A stretch of 21,062 nucleotides of DNA, from positions 1 through 21,062 of the forward strand of contig CAYFUT010000046.1 of the NCBI GenBank assembly GCA_964346395.1, written 5' to 3'. Both the position numbers and the translations under genes were made by a program. Below are positions 6,654 through 13,654 of the stretch, piece after piece (within the stretch, counting starts at the first letter, position 1; each line of letters opens with the position of its first letter). Below the pieces are notes generated by a model that was not told where the DNA came from, did no database searches, and was given only the letters and a program-made list of their open reading frames with translations. The DNA is from CAYFUT01 sp964346395 (GTDB lineage Bacteria; Bacillota; Halanaerobiia; Halobacteroidales; Halobacteroidaceae).

Positions 6654-7490
6654 TTAGTATCTACTATCAATTTGCTCTATTATCCCTTTAACTAGCTTGA
6701 CAAACTTCGGCTTAACCTGCTGCGTAGTCGCAATCACTTCGTCGTGCGATAGCGGTTCCGGCAGAATACCAGCCGCCATGTTGGTAATGCACGAAATACC
6801 TAATGTCTCCATGTCCATATGATTAGCAGCAATTACTTCCGGCACCGTCGACATGCCGACTGCATCTCCGCCTAAAGTATTAAGCATTCGGATTTCAGCT
6901 GGAGTTTCGTAAGTTGGCCCGCTCATGCCGACATAAACTCCTTTTTTGACTCCGATTCCTAACTCAGAGGCTGCTTGTTCCGCAGTTTCAATCAACTGGT
7001 TGCTGTAAGCTTCTGACATATCAGGGAACCGCGGGCCAACTTCCTCATCATTAGGACCCAGCAGCGGATTATCTCCCATTAAATTTAAGTGATCATTAAT
7101 CAACATCAAATCGCCTACATTAAAGTTGCGGTTAACTCCTCCAGCTGAATTAGTTACCAGCAACTTATCAGCACCCAATAAATTCATTACCCGCACCGGG
7201 AAGGTAATCACCTTCATTTCATAACCTTCATAATAATGAAATCTACCCTGCATAGCTACTACCTTTTTGCCCGCTAATTCTCCTATTAATAATTTCCCGG
7301 CATGTCCTTCTACTGTAGAAACCGGAAAATTAGGAATCTGTTGATAAGTCAGCTCCGTTTTATTGGTTATTTCTTCTCCTAAAACTCCCAGACCGGAACC
7401 CAAAATCAAGGCCAACTCAGGTTCTATATCTATCTGTTGTTGAATATAATCTGCACTTGCTGTCCACTGCTCCCGCCAATTTTCACTCAT
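6654..7490 (-). CDS. punA: Purine-nucleoside phosphorylase
   Basis: 278 residues, typical of the trimeric low-molecular-mass PNP family. Phosphate and base site motifs are visible: LGSGLG (about 30-35), VEGHAG (60-65), GRFHYYEGY (82-90), NSAGGVN, VGMSGPTYETPAEIR and GMSTVPEVIAANH, with TNMAAG near the end. It converts inosine, guanosine and their deoxy forms with phosphate to free purine and (deoxy)ribose-1-phosphate. Start ATG 7490 has AGGAGGTGG upstream. It lies 21 bases after deoB and 32 before pdp, so all three are presumably co-transcribed and feed ribose-1-phosphate to DeoB. Confidence 0.96.
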   Translation of the reverse strand: MSENWREQWTASADYIQQQIDIEPELALILGSGLGVLGEEITNKTELTYQQIPNFPVSTVEGHAGKLLIGELAGKKVVAMQGRFHYYEGYEMKVITFPVRVMNLLGADKLLVTNSAGGVNRNFNVGDLMLINDHLNLMGDNPLLGPNDEEVGPRFPDMSEAYSNQLIETAEQAASELGIGVKKGVYVGMSGPTYETPAEIRMLNTLGGDAVGMSTVPEVIAANHMDMETLGISCITNMAAGILPEPLSHDEVIATTQQVKPKFVKLVKGIIEQIDSRY

Positions 7491-7511
7491 ATTACCACCT
7501 CCTATAATCAG

Positions 7512-8687
7512 TTAAAATATCTCCTGTTTAAAGCTAGTACCATTGCCTGTGCCTGAAACTTCAAAAATATCAGCAATTGTAGCTGCTATATCACTAAAGC
7601 TCTCTCTCGTTCCTAAATTAACTCCCGACTTAACCTGGTCTCCATAAGCCAAAATAGGAACATACTCCCGCGTATGGTCTGTTCCTTCATAAGTCGGATC
7701 ACAGCCATGGTCAGCAGTAATAATTAATAAATCATTTTCCGTCAAGTTAGACTTTATTGCCGGCAGTCGCTGATCAAAATTTTCCAGCGCCTGAGCATAG
7801 CCCTCCGGATTCCTCCGGTGCCCATAATTTTGGTCAAAATCAACTAAATTAGTAAAAATCAGCCCTGGTTTCTTCTGTTTAAGAAGCTCTATTGTCTTGT
7901 CTACTCCTTCCATATTATCCCTAGTATGAACTGCTTCCGTAACTCCTTGGCCCGCAAATATATTTTCAATCTTGCCTACGGCCATTACATTCTCTCCTGC
8001 CTCTTTTAGATGCTCTAAAACCGTCTTTTCCGGCGGCTGAAGCGAAAAATCTTTTCGTCGAGAAGTCCGCTCAAAATTTCCTAACTCGCCGATAAAGGGG
8101 CGCGCAATCACCCGAGCTACTGCATGTTCGCCAGTTAAAATTTCTCTTGCTTTTCTACATATCGAATAAAGTTCTTCTACCGGAATTACTTCCTCATGCG
8201 CTGCAATCTGGAAAACACTATCAGCCGAAGTATAAACAATCGGTTGCCCGGTTTCTAAATGTTCGGCCCCTAACTCTTCAATAATTACCGTCCCCGAAGC
8301 AGGTTTGTTGCCCAGACTTTCTCGCCCAATGGCTTCGTGAAATTCCTCCATCACTTCCGGAGGAAAACCGTCCGGATAAGTAGGAAACGGCTGCTCAGAA
8401 ATCAAACCGGCAATCTCCCAGTGGCCTTTAGTAGTATCTTTCCCGCTTGACTGCTCAGCTGCTTTGCCGAAAGCTGCCTGCGGTTTCTCTACCTCAGCTA
8501 CCCCCGGAATAGCTTCTATATTTCCCAGACCTAATTTTTCCACTTGAGGAAGATTAAGACCGCCGACTGCTTCCCCTAAATGGGGTAAAGTAGCAGCTCC
8601 TTCATCTCCAAATTCATCAGCATCCGGTAAAGCTCCAATCCCTACACTATCTAAAATAATTAATACTATCCGCTCAATTTCTTTCAT
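7512..8687 (-). CDS. deoB: Phosphopentomutase
   Basis: 391 residues, full length for DeoB. It belongs to the alkaline phosphatase superfamily: the metal-binding Asp13 is in LIILDSVGIGALPDA, followed by SSGKDTTKGHWE (the phosphorylated Thr region), the substrate segment TSADSVFQIAAHEE, and the second metal cluster ITADHGCDPTYEGTDHTRE near residues 323-341. The enzyme interconverts ribose-1-phosphate and ribose-5-phosphate. It is the first gene of deoB-punA-pdp, with GGAGGTGG before ATG 8687. Many spore formers carry xerD between spoIIM and deoB; here the 93-base gap holds no recombinase gene. Confidence 0.97.
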   Translation of the reverse strand: MKEIERIVLIILDSVGIGALPDADEFGDEGAATLPHLGEAVGGLNLPQVEKLGLGNIEAIPGVAEVEKPQAAFGKAAEQSSGKDTTKGHWEIAGLISEQPFPTYPDGFPPEVMEEFHEAIGRESLGNKPASGTVIIEELGAEHLETGQPIVYTSADSVFQIAAHEEVIPVEELYSICRKAREILTGEHAVARVIARPFIGELGNFERTSRRKDFSLQPPEKTVLEHLKEAGENVMAVGKIENIFAGQGVTEAVHTRDNMEGVDKTIELLKQKKPGLIFTNLVDFDQNYGHRRNPEGYAQALENFDQRLPAIKSNLTENDLLIITADHGCDPTYEGTDHTREYVPILAYGDQVKSGVNLGTRESFSDIAATIADIFEVSGTGNGTSFKQEIF

Positions 8688-8756
8688 CAGCTACCACCTC
8701 CACAATAAAGTTAGACGTCAGACGAATATTCTTCTATAATTAATAGTTAACGACTA

Positions 8757-8786
8757 AACTAAAAATTCCTGGTTTTATTTTTAGTT
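8757..8786 (-). terminator. AT-rich hairpin at the end of spoIIM
   Basis: A perfect 10-bp inverted repeat (8757-8766 with 8777-8786) and a 10-base loop lie across the spoIIM stop codon. Stem pairs are nearly all A-T and no clear T tract follows, so it may end or pause transcription only weakly. Confidence 0.35.
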
Positions 8787-9434
8787 AATTAAAAAACGAG
8801 TTACTAATTTTATTAACTGCGGTGTGAAATAAGCCTCAATCAGCCCGGCCAGTAACAATAAAAAAGCTACCCCGCCCATTACAGCAGAATAATTGATTAC
8901 TCCCCGACCCAATTGCTGCCGATAACTACTGTTTTTTGTCAGCAGCCCAATCCCTAATTTATAAACAAATACTAAAGAAAAAACAGAGCCTAGAATCAAT
9001 CCGGGAATCACAAATAAATTATGCGGCAGTATAGCCACCAGAGCTAAAACTAATCCCTTAAAAAATAATTCATCAACTAAAAATCCTACTGTAAAACCTA
9101 AAATGAAACCGCGTAAAAAAATTATTCCGGGAATTATTATTACTCCTACTCCCGTCATCGTCAATCCCCACAAAATAAAAACTAACTTTAAATTAGCAAT
9201 AATTATTTTTTTAGCCATTAACTTATGCTGGTCAGCCAATAATCGATTTATCTCAGTGATTGACTGAGATAAATAATCAATTAATTCTTTTTTCTGCTGA
9301 TAATCAAGAAATTTGACAGCTAAAGAACCAAAAATAAGTCCCATAATGAAAAAGAATAGAATAAAAAATAAAATTACTAAATGATTCTGAAAAAAAGAGG
9401 TTAGACTTCGTTTTAACTGCCGGTAATCAACCAT
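8781..9434 (-). CDS. spoIIM: SpoIIM, stage II sporulation protein M
   Basis: About 217 residues with five hydrophobic segments, at roughly 20-40, 86-112, 115-130, 137-158 and 184-203, and the SpoIIM family layout including RGFILGFTVGFLVDELFFKG and ILPHNLFVIPGLILGS. SpoIIM works with SpoIID and SpoIIP as the membrane anchor of the peptidoglycan-degrading machine that drives septal thinning and engulfment of the forespore. I start at ATG 9434, which has GGGGG 8 bases upstream, instead of the GTG at 9449. A sigma-E-like -10 (CATACTAAT) lies about 45 bases upstream, in keeping with mother-cell expression. The next upstream gene is 60-75 bases away. Confidence 0.93.
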   Translation of the reverse strand: MVDYRQLKRSLTSFFQNHLVILFFILFFFIMGLIFGSLAVKFLDYQQKKELIDYLSQSITEINRLLADQHKLMAKKIIIANLKLVFILWGLTMTGVGVIIIPGIIFLRGFILGFTVGFLVDELFFKGLVLALVAILPHNLFVIPGLILGSVFSLVFVYKLGIGLLTKNSSYRQQLGRGVINYSAVMGGVAFLLLLAGLIEAYFTPQLIKLVTRFLIN

Positions 9435-9480
9435 TTTATAAGCCCCCACTTACCGCTGTAAATACTTTCGGCCTTATATA

Positions 9481-9512
9481 ATTAGTATGCTACTGTACAC
9501 AGGTTTTATTAC
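9481..9512 (-). promoter_or_regulatory. Weak sigma-E-like promoter of spoIIM
   Basis: On the minus strand CATACTAAT (9489-9481) resembles the sigma-E -10 CATACAnT. Sixteen bases upstream is GTAATAA (9512-9506), only loosely like the -35. It partly enters the end of the preceding gene. Bacillus spoIIM uses sigma-E, which raises the prior. Confidence 0.3.
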
Positions 9513-10204
9513 TTTCTTGCTAACTCCAAAAAACCACTATCAATAATTACTCTTCCTATTTTTTCCGCCGCCAGAATATCTTCATAAGAATTAGCGCTTG
9601 CTGCCACTACTGAAATCCCAGTATTATACTGCCCGGCTAGTTTAATCGCTCGCTCAGCTGCTGCCTGCGCCGGTTCAACTCCTGTCTTAACTTTCGTTCG
9701 GGCTACCGTACCTGTAACCACCTGCGCAGCTCCCTGATTGTAAGCAGCATCAAAAGCGGTTCCGCCTGTCTTAGTAGCCAGGATAACCACTTTCCCTGCC
9801 CAGTCAATCAGACCTCCGATCTGTGCTCCCAGATTAGGAACAATATCTGCTACAGGGGCTCCAGCCTGTTCCACACCCTGCAATACCTCTCCTACTTCCT
9901 GTTCACGCTCCTTTCGCGTTCCCCATCTTGGTTCCGCTACAATTACTACTTCTGTATTGTACTTACGAGCTAGTTGGCCCGCAGAATAAGCTATTTTCCG
10001 CGGGCCAACTGGCACCGGAGGGCTGATTTGATCAGGGGTAGCACCAAAAATCTTCCTAGCCCCTGCTTCCAGAGCCGCTTCTGCTGCTGTAGACATATCA
10101 ATAACATCTACAATCATTACTACTTTCCCTTCTCGGGCTGCTTCTACTGCCCCGGAAGCATTAGCTCTAATTTCTAAAGTATTAAACTCATTATCTAACT
10201 CCAT
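9509..10204 (-). CDS. ComB-like protein (2-phosphosulfolactate phosphatase fold), function uncertain
   Basis: 231 residues, no signal peptide. Segments in order resemble the ComB family: an N-terminal VVMIVDVIDMSTAAEAALEA (about 28-47), a central strand VVIVAEPRWGTR (85-97), LATKTGGTAFDAAYNQGA (141-158) where ComB has a TNGT-type loop, and a C-terminal AASANSYEDILAAEKIG. ComB hydrolyses 2-phosphosulfolactate in coenzyme M synthesis, but the arginine/glycine loop (normally GENRG-like) is altered here and no coenzyme M gene is near, so the substrate is open. AGGGGG precedes ATG 10204. It sits between a Nudix hydrolase and SpoIIM, 55 bases after the Nudix gene. Confidence 0.55.
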   Translation of the reverse strand: MELDNEFNTLEIRANASGAVEAAREGKVVMIVDVIDMSTAAEAALEAGARKIFGATPDQISPPVPVGPRKIAYSAGQLARKYNTEVVIVAEPRWGTRKEREQEVGEVLQGVEQAGAPVADIVPNLGAQIGGLIDWAGKVVILATKTGGTAFDAAYNQGAAQVVTGTVARTKVKTGVEPAQAAAERAIKLAGQYNTGISVVAASANSYEDILAAEKIGRVIIDSGFLELARK

Positions 10205-10259
10205 AAAAACTTTTCATCCCCCTAGCTGACCTATCTAACCCTACTGAAAAACACCTAAT

Positions 10260-10799
10260 TTAATCAAGAGCCCTCTTTAACAATAAATACTGGACGGCAA
10301 TAATAGTTTTAGCGTCCTTAATTACTCCCTGATTAAGTTTTGCTTTTAAATCTGATACCGTTAGTTCCCGCAGCTTAACAAATTCATTCTCATCTAAGTT
10401 CTGTTCATGCTTTTTTAAATCAGTAGCCAAATAAAGATGCAGCAATTCATCAGTATAGCCCGGACTAGGATAAAAATCATATAACTTCTTTACTTTCCCT
10501 GCCTGATATCCTGTTTCCTCCTCTAACTCCCGGCGGGCACATTTTTGAGGCGATTCCTCCGGCTCTAACCTGCCTGCCGGCACTTCCAAAAGTGTATCTT
10601 CCGTTGGTTTTCTAAACTGTTCTACTAAGATAACTTTATCTGCCTGATAAGGAAGAATTACTACTCCTCCACTATGTTCTACAATCTCCCGTGCTCCCTG
10701 CTGACCATTAGGCAAACTAACAGTATCTCGCCGCAAATTGACTACATTCCCGTGATAAATTTCTTGACTAGCAATCGTTTCTTCCGTTAATTCACTCAT
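10260..10799 (-). CDS. nudF: ADP-ribose pyrophosphatase, Nudix hydrolase NudF type
   Basis: 179 residues. A complete Nudix box GX5EX7REUXEEXGU is at residues 76-98 (Gly76, Glu82, Arg90-Glu91, Glu94-Glu95, Gly97), which binds the catalytic metal ions. The flanking sequence VEQFRKPTEDTLLEVPAGRL and YPSPGYTDELLHLYLA is that of ADP-ribose pyrophosphatases, which split ADP-ribose to AMP and ribose-5-phosphate. It starts 3 bases after the DUF3866 stop, so the two are translated from one message. Its product, ribose-5-phosphate, is also the product of the nearby DeoB, a possible metabolic link. Confidence 0.9.
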   Translation of the reverse strand: MSELTEETIASQEIYHGNVVNLRRDTVSLPNGQQGAREIVEHSGGVVILPYQADKVILVEQFRKPTEDTLLEVPAGRLEPEESPQKCARRELEEETGYQAGKVKKLYDFYPSPGYTDELLHLYLATDLKKHEQNLDENEFVKLRELTVSDLKAKLNQGVIKDAKTIIAVQYLLLKRALD

Positions 10800-10802
10800 T
10801 AC

Positions 10803-11879
10803 TTATCTCTCCTTTAATTTATCAGCAGTTAATAATCCAGCTACTCCTGCTGTCCTAAAGTATTCTCTAGCTTCCCGTAAACTTCTTCCCATAGTTGTAA
10901 TTTCAAAGTCCAGCTTTTCTAATGAATTTATTATTCCCCCGCTGGTTCGATAAACAACAGTATGCTGCTGTTTAATCTTCTCTTCCTGCAGCTGAGTTTC
11001 AATAACCTCCTGCTTTTCAGAAGTAAAATAAGGAATTCCCAACGTCGTTTCCACGCGAATCAAATCGCCTAAATTAGTCTTCGTATGGTGACTCAATCCC
11101 CAATGACGCTCGCGGGTATCAGCAAAACTGATGCGAGGCACTACAATTACATCCCCGCCTAAAGTATCCGCCGCATGAACTATTGAAGTCTGTTCTGTTC
11201 CGGTAAATCCATATTTAGTGCCGGTACCCACAATCCCCGGCCCCATAGTAACTATAATTACATCTGCTTTCGCCACCTGATAAGCTCCAATCAATCCCGT
11301 ATAGATGTTGACTGCTTCCCAATCACCGCCAAAGGCATGCCCAATACTGATAGCAGCATCAATTATTTCTTGCTCCTTTAAATAATTAACCAATCGGCTA
11401 AATTGAAGCGGCAAAGCAGCTCCATCAGTCATAATATAAGCTATATCTGCCTGGGGAAGTTTTTTTCTAACTGCCACACTAATTGCTGGCAGCATACTAT
11501 GTAAAGTACCCACTACCACTGGCGTTTGCGCCAGAGAAGTAAACTGTTTCATCTGCTGATGATAAGGACTCTCTTTTTCCGCTAAACTACAAGTCTGCAG
11601 CTGATAGGGGGTATATCTCAATTTCATAATATGCCCCTGCTTATTTCTTTCGCTCCCCTGCCCCTGAATCCAGATTATAAAATCATACCCGCCCGTGCCT
11701 AAGTTTAAACTCTGCGCAGTAGTATTTAAAACAACCTCATCTCCTACTTCCACCGCCCCTATTAACTGAACATAGTTGATAGCTTTTCTAACCTGCTGGT
11801 TAGTTACTACCTTTACCTCTTGTACCCCCGGTCTTTCTGAAACAATTTCGCTAACTTCCCCTTCTCTTGTTTCTATCAT
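10803..11879 (-). CDS. DUF3866 family protein, unknown function
   Basis: 358 residues, soluble, no transmembrane segment predicted by eye. The N-terminus is beta-rich (residues 1-80: regular hydrophobic strands such as VQEVKVVTNQ, GDEVVLNTTAQSLNLGTGGYDFI). A central part has Rossmann-like stretches: TPVVVGTLHSMLPAISVAV, IAYIMTDGAALPLQFSRLV, AISIGHAFGGDWEAVNIYTG and VIIVTMGPGIVGTGTKYGFTG. I recognise this arrangement as DUF3866, often found beside a Nudix hydrolase in spore-forming Clostridia and Bacilli; no activity is established. A GGAGG site precedes ATG 11879. Conserved glycines and His/Asp in the GHAFGGD and MGPG segments suggest a ligand site, which is my inference. Confidence 0.8.
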   Translation of the reverse strand: MIETREGEVSEIVSERPGVQEVKVVTNQQVRKAINYVQLIGAVEVGDEVVLNTTAQSLNLGTGGYDFIIWIQGQGSERNKQGHIMKLRYTPYQLQTCSLAEKESPYHQQMKQFTSLAQTPVVVGTLHSMLPAISVAVRKKLPQADIAYIMTDGAALPLQFSRLVNYLKEQEIIDAAISIGHAFGGDWEAVNIYTGLIGAYQVAKADVIIVTMGPGIVGTGTKYGFTGTEQTSIVHAADTLGGDVIVVPRISFADTRERHWGLSHHTKTNLGDLIRVETTLGIPYFTSEKQEVIETQLQEEKIKQQHTVVYRTSGGIINSLEKLDFEITTMGRSLREAREYFRTAGVAGLLTADKLKER

Positions 11880-11989
11880 AAATTAACCTCCATTATCCTG
11901 TCAAGTATTACCTATAATCTAAACCAATAGTTTACCTTTTATACTAAATAATATGCATTTTTCCGTTTCTTATTCCCTCTAATAAACTG

Positions 11990-12019
11990 CAAAAAATAAA
12001 AAAACCAGCTTAAAGCTGG
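11990..12019 (-). terminator. Rho-independent terminator of the Spo0E-like gene
   Basis: On the minus strand CCAGCT-TTA-AGCTGG (12019-12005) is followed by a 15-base tract of T with one A. It begins 10 bases after the stop codon of the small gene. The rest of the gap 11880-11989 shows no further gene. Confidence 0.85.
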
Positions 12020-12028
12020 ATGAATGAC

Positions 12029-12187
12029 TCATAAATTATCTTTATCTATTTTCCTTTTCATATACTCCAAAATGAGCTTGTCTAATTCCTGACTAAGCTG
12101 CAGCAATTCCTTCGACTTTTTATTAAGGTCATAACTGTTTAATTCTTTTCTTTTTTTCTTAATTTTCTCTGTTAGCTGGATATTAAT
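12029..12187 (-). CDS. Spo0E-like sporulation regulatory protein (aspartyl-phosphate phosphatase)
   Basis: A 52-residue ORF read by hand on the minus strand, too short to be listed by ordinary ORF cut-offs. It contains LLQLSQELDKLILEYM at about residues 28-43; SQELD is the signature of the Spo0E family, two-helix proteins that remove the phosphate from Spo0A. The N-terminal helix (IQLTEKIKKKRKELN) and length fit too. The frame has no ATG, GTG or TTG start: I place it at ATT 12187, 6 bases after a run of six G; the frame is open for only about eight codons further. A sigma-A promoter lies upstream and a terminator downstream, so it is a complete transcription unit. An ATT start is rare and needs proof. 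Confidence 0.8.
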   Translation of the reverse strand: MNIQLTEKIKKKRKELNSYDLNKKSKELLQLSQELDKLILEYMKRKIDKDNL

Positions 12188-12219
12188 AACTATCCCCCCT
12201 ACTGAAGCCGCTTACTAAT

Positions 12220-12249
12220 ATATTACAATAAATTATTATTATTTGTCAA
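12220..12249 (-). promoter_or_regulatory. Sigma-A promoter of the Spo0E-like gene, overlapped by a Spo0A-box-like site
   Basis: On the minus strand TTGACA (12249-12244, perfect) is followed after 18 bases by TAATAT (12225-12220). On the plus strand TTTGTCAAG (12242-12250) covers the -35 and matches the Spo0A box TTTGTCRAA at 8 of 9 positions. Because a perfect -35 shares six bases with that box, the overlap may be chance. Confidence 0.6.
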
Positions 12250-12297
12250 GATTAGGTAGCAAATAATTTTTTTATTAAAATTAAATAATATAATCAA

Positions 12298-13410
12298 TCA
12301 CACTACTTGTTTTAGTAAAGAAATGGAATATTTTACAGAATTTATTAAAGAAATGACAGCTATATTTTCTTCTTCCGAATGCACTTCTTCCATCCCAATT
12401 CCTAAATTAACAGTAGAAATCCCCTGTTGATTGAAAATATTAGCATCACTTCCGCCGCCGGTAGCCTGTAAATTAGACTTAACTCCAATATTACGGGCCG
12501 CTTTAATTGCAATATCAACTATTTGTTCATCGCGCCCTAACTCAAAAGAAGGGTATTTCCTAGTAATATCGAATTCCACCTGAGCATTAAATTTCTGCGC
12601 TGCCCGTTCAAATATACTAGTCATATGGGTTATCTGTTTCTCTAATTTTCGTTCCTGATGACTTCTAGCTTCTCCTTTTAATTCTACTAAGTCCGGTACT
12701 ACATTTGTCGCCTGACCGCCCTTAACTACTCCTATATTAGCCGTTGTTTCTTCATCAATCCGCCCTAAATTTAAATTAGAAATAGCAATGCTGGCTACTT
12801 TAATCGCATTGACTCCCCCCGACGGATTAATTCCCGCGTGAGCTGATTTCCCCTCTACTTTTACTTTGATTTTATCCTGGGCTGGAGCCTGAGTAACAAT
12901 CTTGCCAATCGAGCCGCTAGAATCATAAACAACCCCCATCTCAGCCTCCAATAAATCATAATCTAAATTTTTAGAACCTAACAACCCAACCTCTTCTCCT
13001 ACTGTAAATACAACTTCTAAATCGCCGTGCTTTAAGTTATTAGTTTTAATATACCGCAGAGCCTCTAAAATAGCTACAATCCCTGCTTTATCATCAGCCC
13101 CTAAAATAGTATCTCCCTTACTAACTAATTTACCATCCCTAATTACCGGTTTGATTCCTTTACCCGGGCCAACTGTATCCATATGAGCACTCAACAATAG
13201 AGTGGGGGCTCCTTCCGCATTCCCGTCTAACCTTGCTATCAAATTACCCGTTTCCCCACCAATCTTCTGTCCGGTATTATCGCGCTCTACTTTTAAGCCC
13301 AAGTCTCTAAGTTCAGTTTCTAAATAAGACGCAACTGCTCCTTCTTCCTTCGATAAACTATCTATAGTTACTAATTCTTTAAATTGGTCTACAATCTGCT
13401 GCTGATCCAT
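12298..13410 (-). CDS. M20 family metallopeptidase, peptidase T-like
   Basis: 370 residues. The dinuclear zinc site of the M20 family is visible: SAHMDTV (His76, Asp78), GADDKAG (Asp106/Asp107 region), the catalytic pair GEE (139-140), a following Asp in VVYDSSG (about 164), and His356 in GMEEVHSEEE. A dimerisation domain is inserted from about 175 to 285 (GKSAHAGINPSGGVNAI). The sequence is closest to the PepT-like/YqjE group of di- and tripeptidases; the exact peptide substrate cannot be told. A GGGGAGG site precedes ATG 13410, and a promoter with TATAAT lies 50 bases upstream. No terminator is seen before the Spo0E-like promoter. Confidence 0.87.
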   Translation of the reverse strand: MDQQQIVDQFKELVTIDSLSKEEGAVASYLETELRDLGLKVERDNTGQKIGGETGNLIARLDGNAEGAPTLLLSAHMDTVGPGKGIKPVIRDGKLVSKGDTILGADDKAGIVAILEALRYIKTNNLKHGDLEVVFTVGEEVGLLGSKNLDYDLLEAEMGVVYDSSGSIGKIVTQAPAQDKIKVKVEGKSAHAGINPSGGVNAIKVASIAISNLNLGRIDEETTANIGVVKGGQATNVVPDLVELKGEARSHQERKLEKQITHMTSIFERAAQKFNAQVEFDITRKYPSFELGRDEQIVDIAIKAARNIGVKSNLQATGGGSDANIFNQQGISTVNLGIGMEEVHSEEENIAVISLINSVKYSISLLKQVV

Positions 13411-13460
13411 AACCTAATCCTCCCCATTTGATTTACAATTTATTTTTTACATACATCTAC

Positions 13461-13490
13461 ATTATAGGAATTGTAACTGTCAAATTGCAA
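13461..13490 (-). promoter_or_regulatory. Sigma-A promoter of the M20 peptidase gene
   Basis: On the minus strand TTGCAA (13490-13485) is followed after 18 bases by a perfect TATAAT (13466-13461). A 7-base TGTCAAA (plus strand 13478-13484) in the spacer matches the Spo0A box core but lacks its first two T residues. Confidence 0.5.
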
Positions 13491-13511
13491 GAATAATTTT
13501 TTATTTTAATT

Positions 13512-13545
13512 AAAAAAGAAAAAAACTCCAGCTTATAAGCTGGAG
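13512..13545 (-). terminator. Rho-independent terminator of the symporter operon
   Basis: A 20-base perfect palindrome (13526-13545), able to form an 8-bp stem CTCCAGCT/AGCTGGAG with loop TATA, is followed on the minus strand by T7CT6. It starts 12 bases after the stop of the 31-residue gene. Confidence 0.9.
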
Positions 13546-13557
13546 CTAAATAGTATT

Positions 13558-13653
13558 TTATTTATTTTTAAATGCTTTTTTTAGACAAGTAAGTAAGCCG
13601 CCGCCTAAAACCACAACAGCAAAAATCAACATTAATATTGCAGATGTAGACAT
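13558..13653 (-). CDS. MetS-like small subunit of an NSS transporter
   Basis: A 31-residue ORF read by hand. ATG 13653 lies one base after the TAA of the symporter gene, with GAGGGGG inside the symporter's last codons; the stop is at 13560-13558. The product starts MSTSAILMLIFAVVVLGGG, a single membrane helix, and ends in a lysine-rich tail (KKAFKNK). This is the form and place of the MetS-type partner proteins known from Corynebacterium MetPS, needed there for methionine/alanine import by the NSS symporter. Identification rests on size, helix plus basic tail and adjacency; sequence this short cannot carry more. Confidence 0.82.
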   Translation of the reverse strand: MSTSAILMLIFAVVVLGGGLLTCLKKAFKNK

Positions 13654-13654
13654 T

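Noticed and set aside
9974..10177. Plus-strand open frame of 67 codons opposite the ComB-like gene
   Set aside because: Shadow of the minus-strand gene; composition is odd (many Arg, Cys, Phe) and no ribosome site is seen.
11900..11960. TTGACA upstream of the DUF3866 gene as a -35
   Set aside because: It lies too close to the start codon to have a -10 and leader after it.
13478..13484. Spo0A box in the M20 peptidase promoter
   Set aside because: Only the 7-base core matches; such a sequence is expected often by chance in AT-rich DNA.
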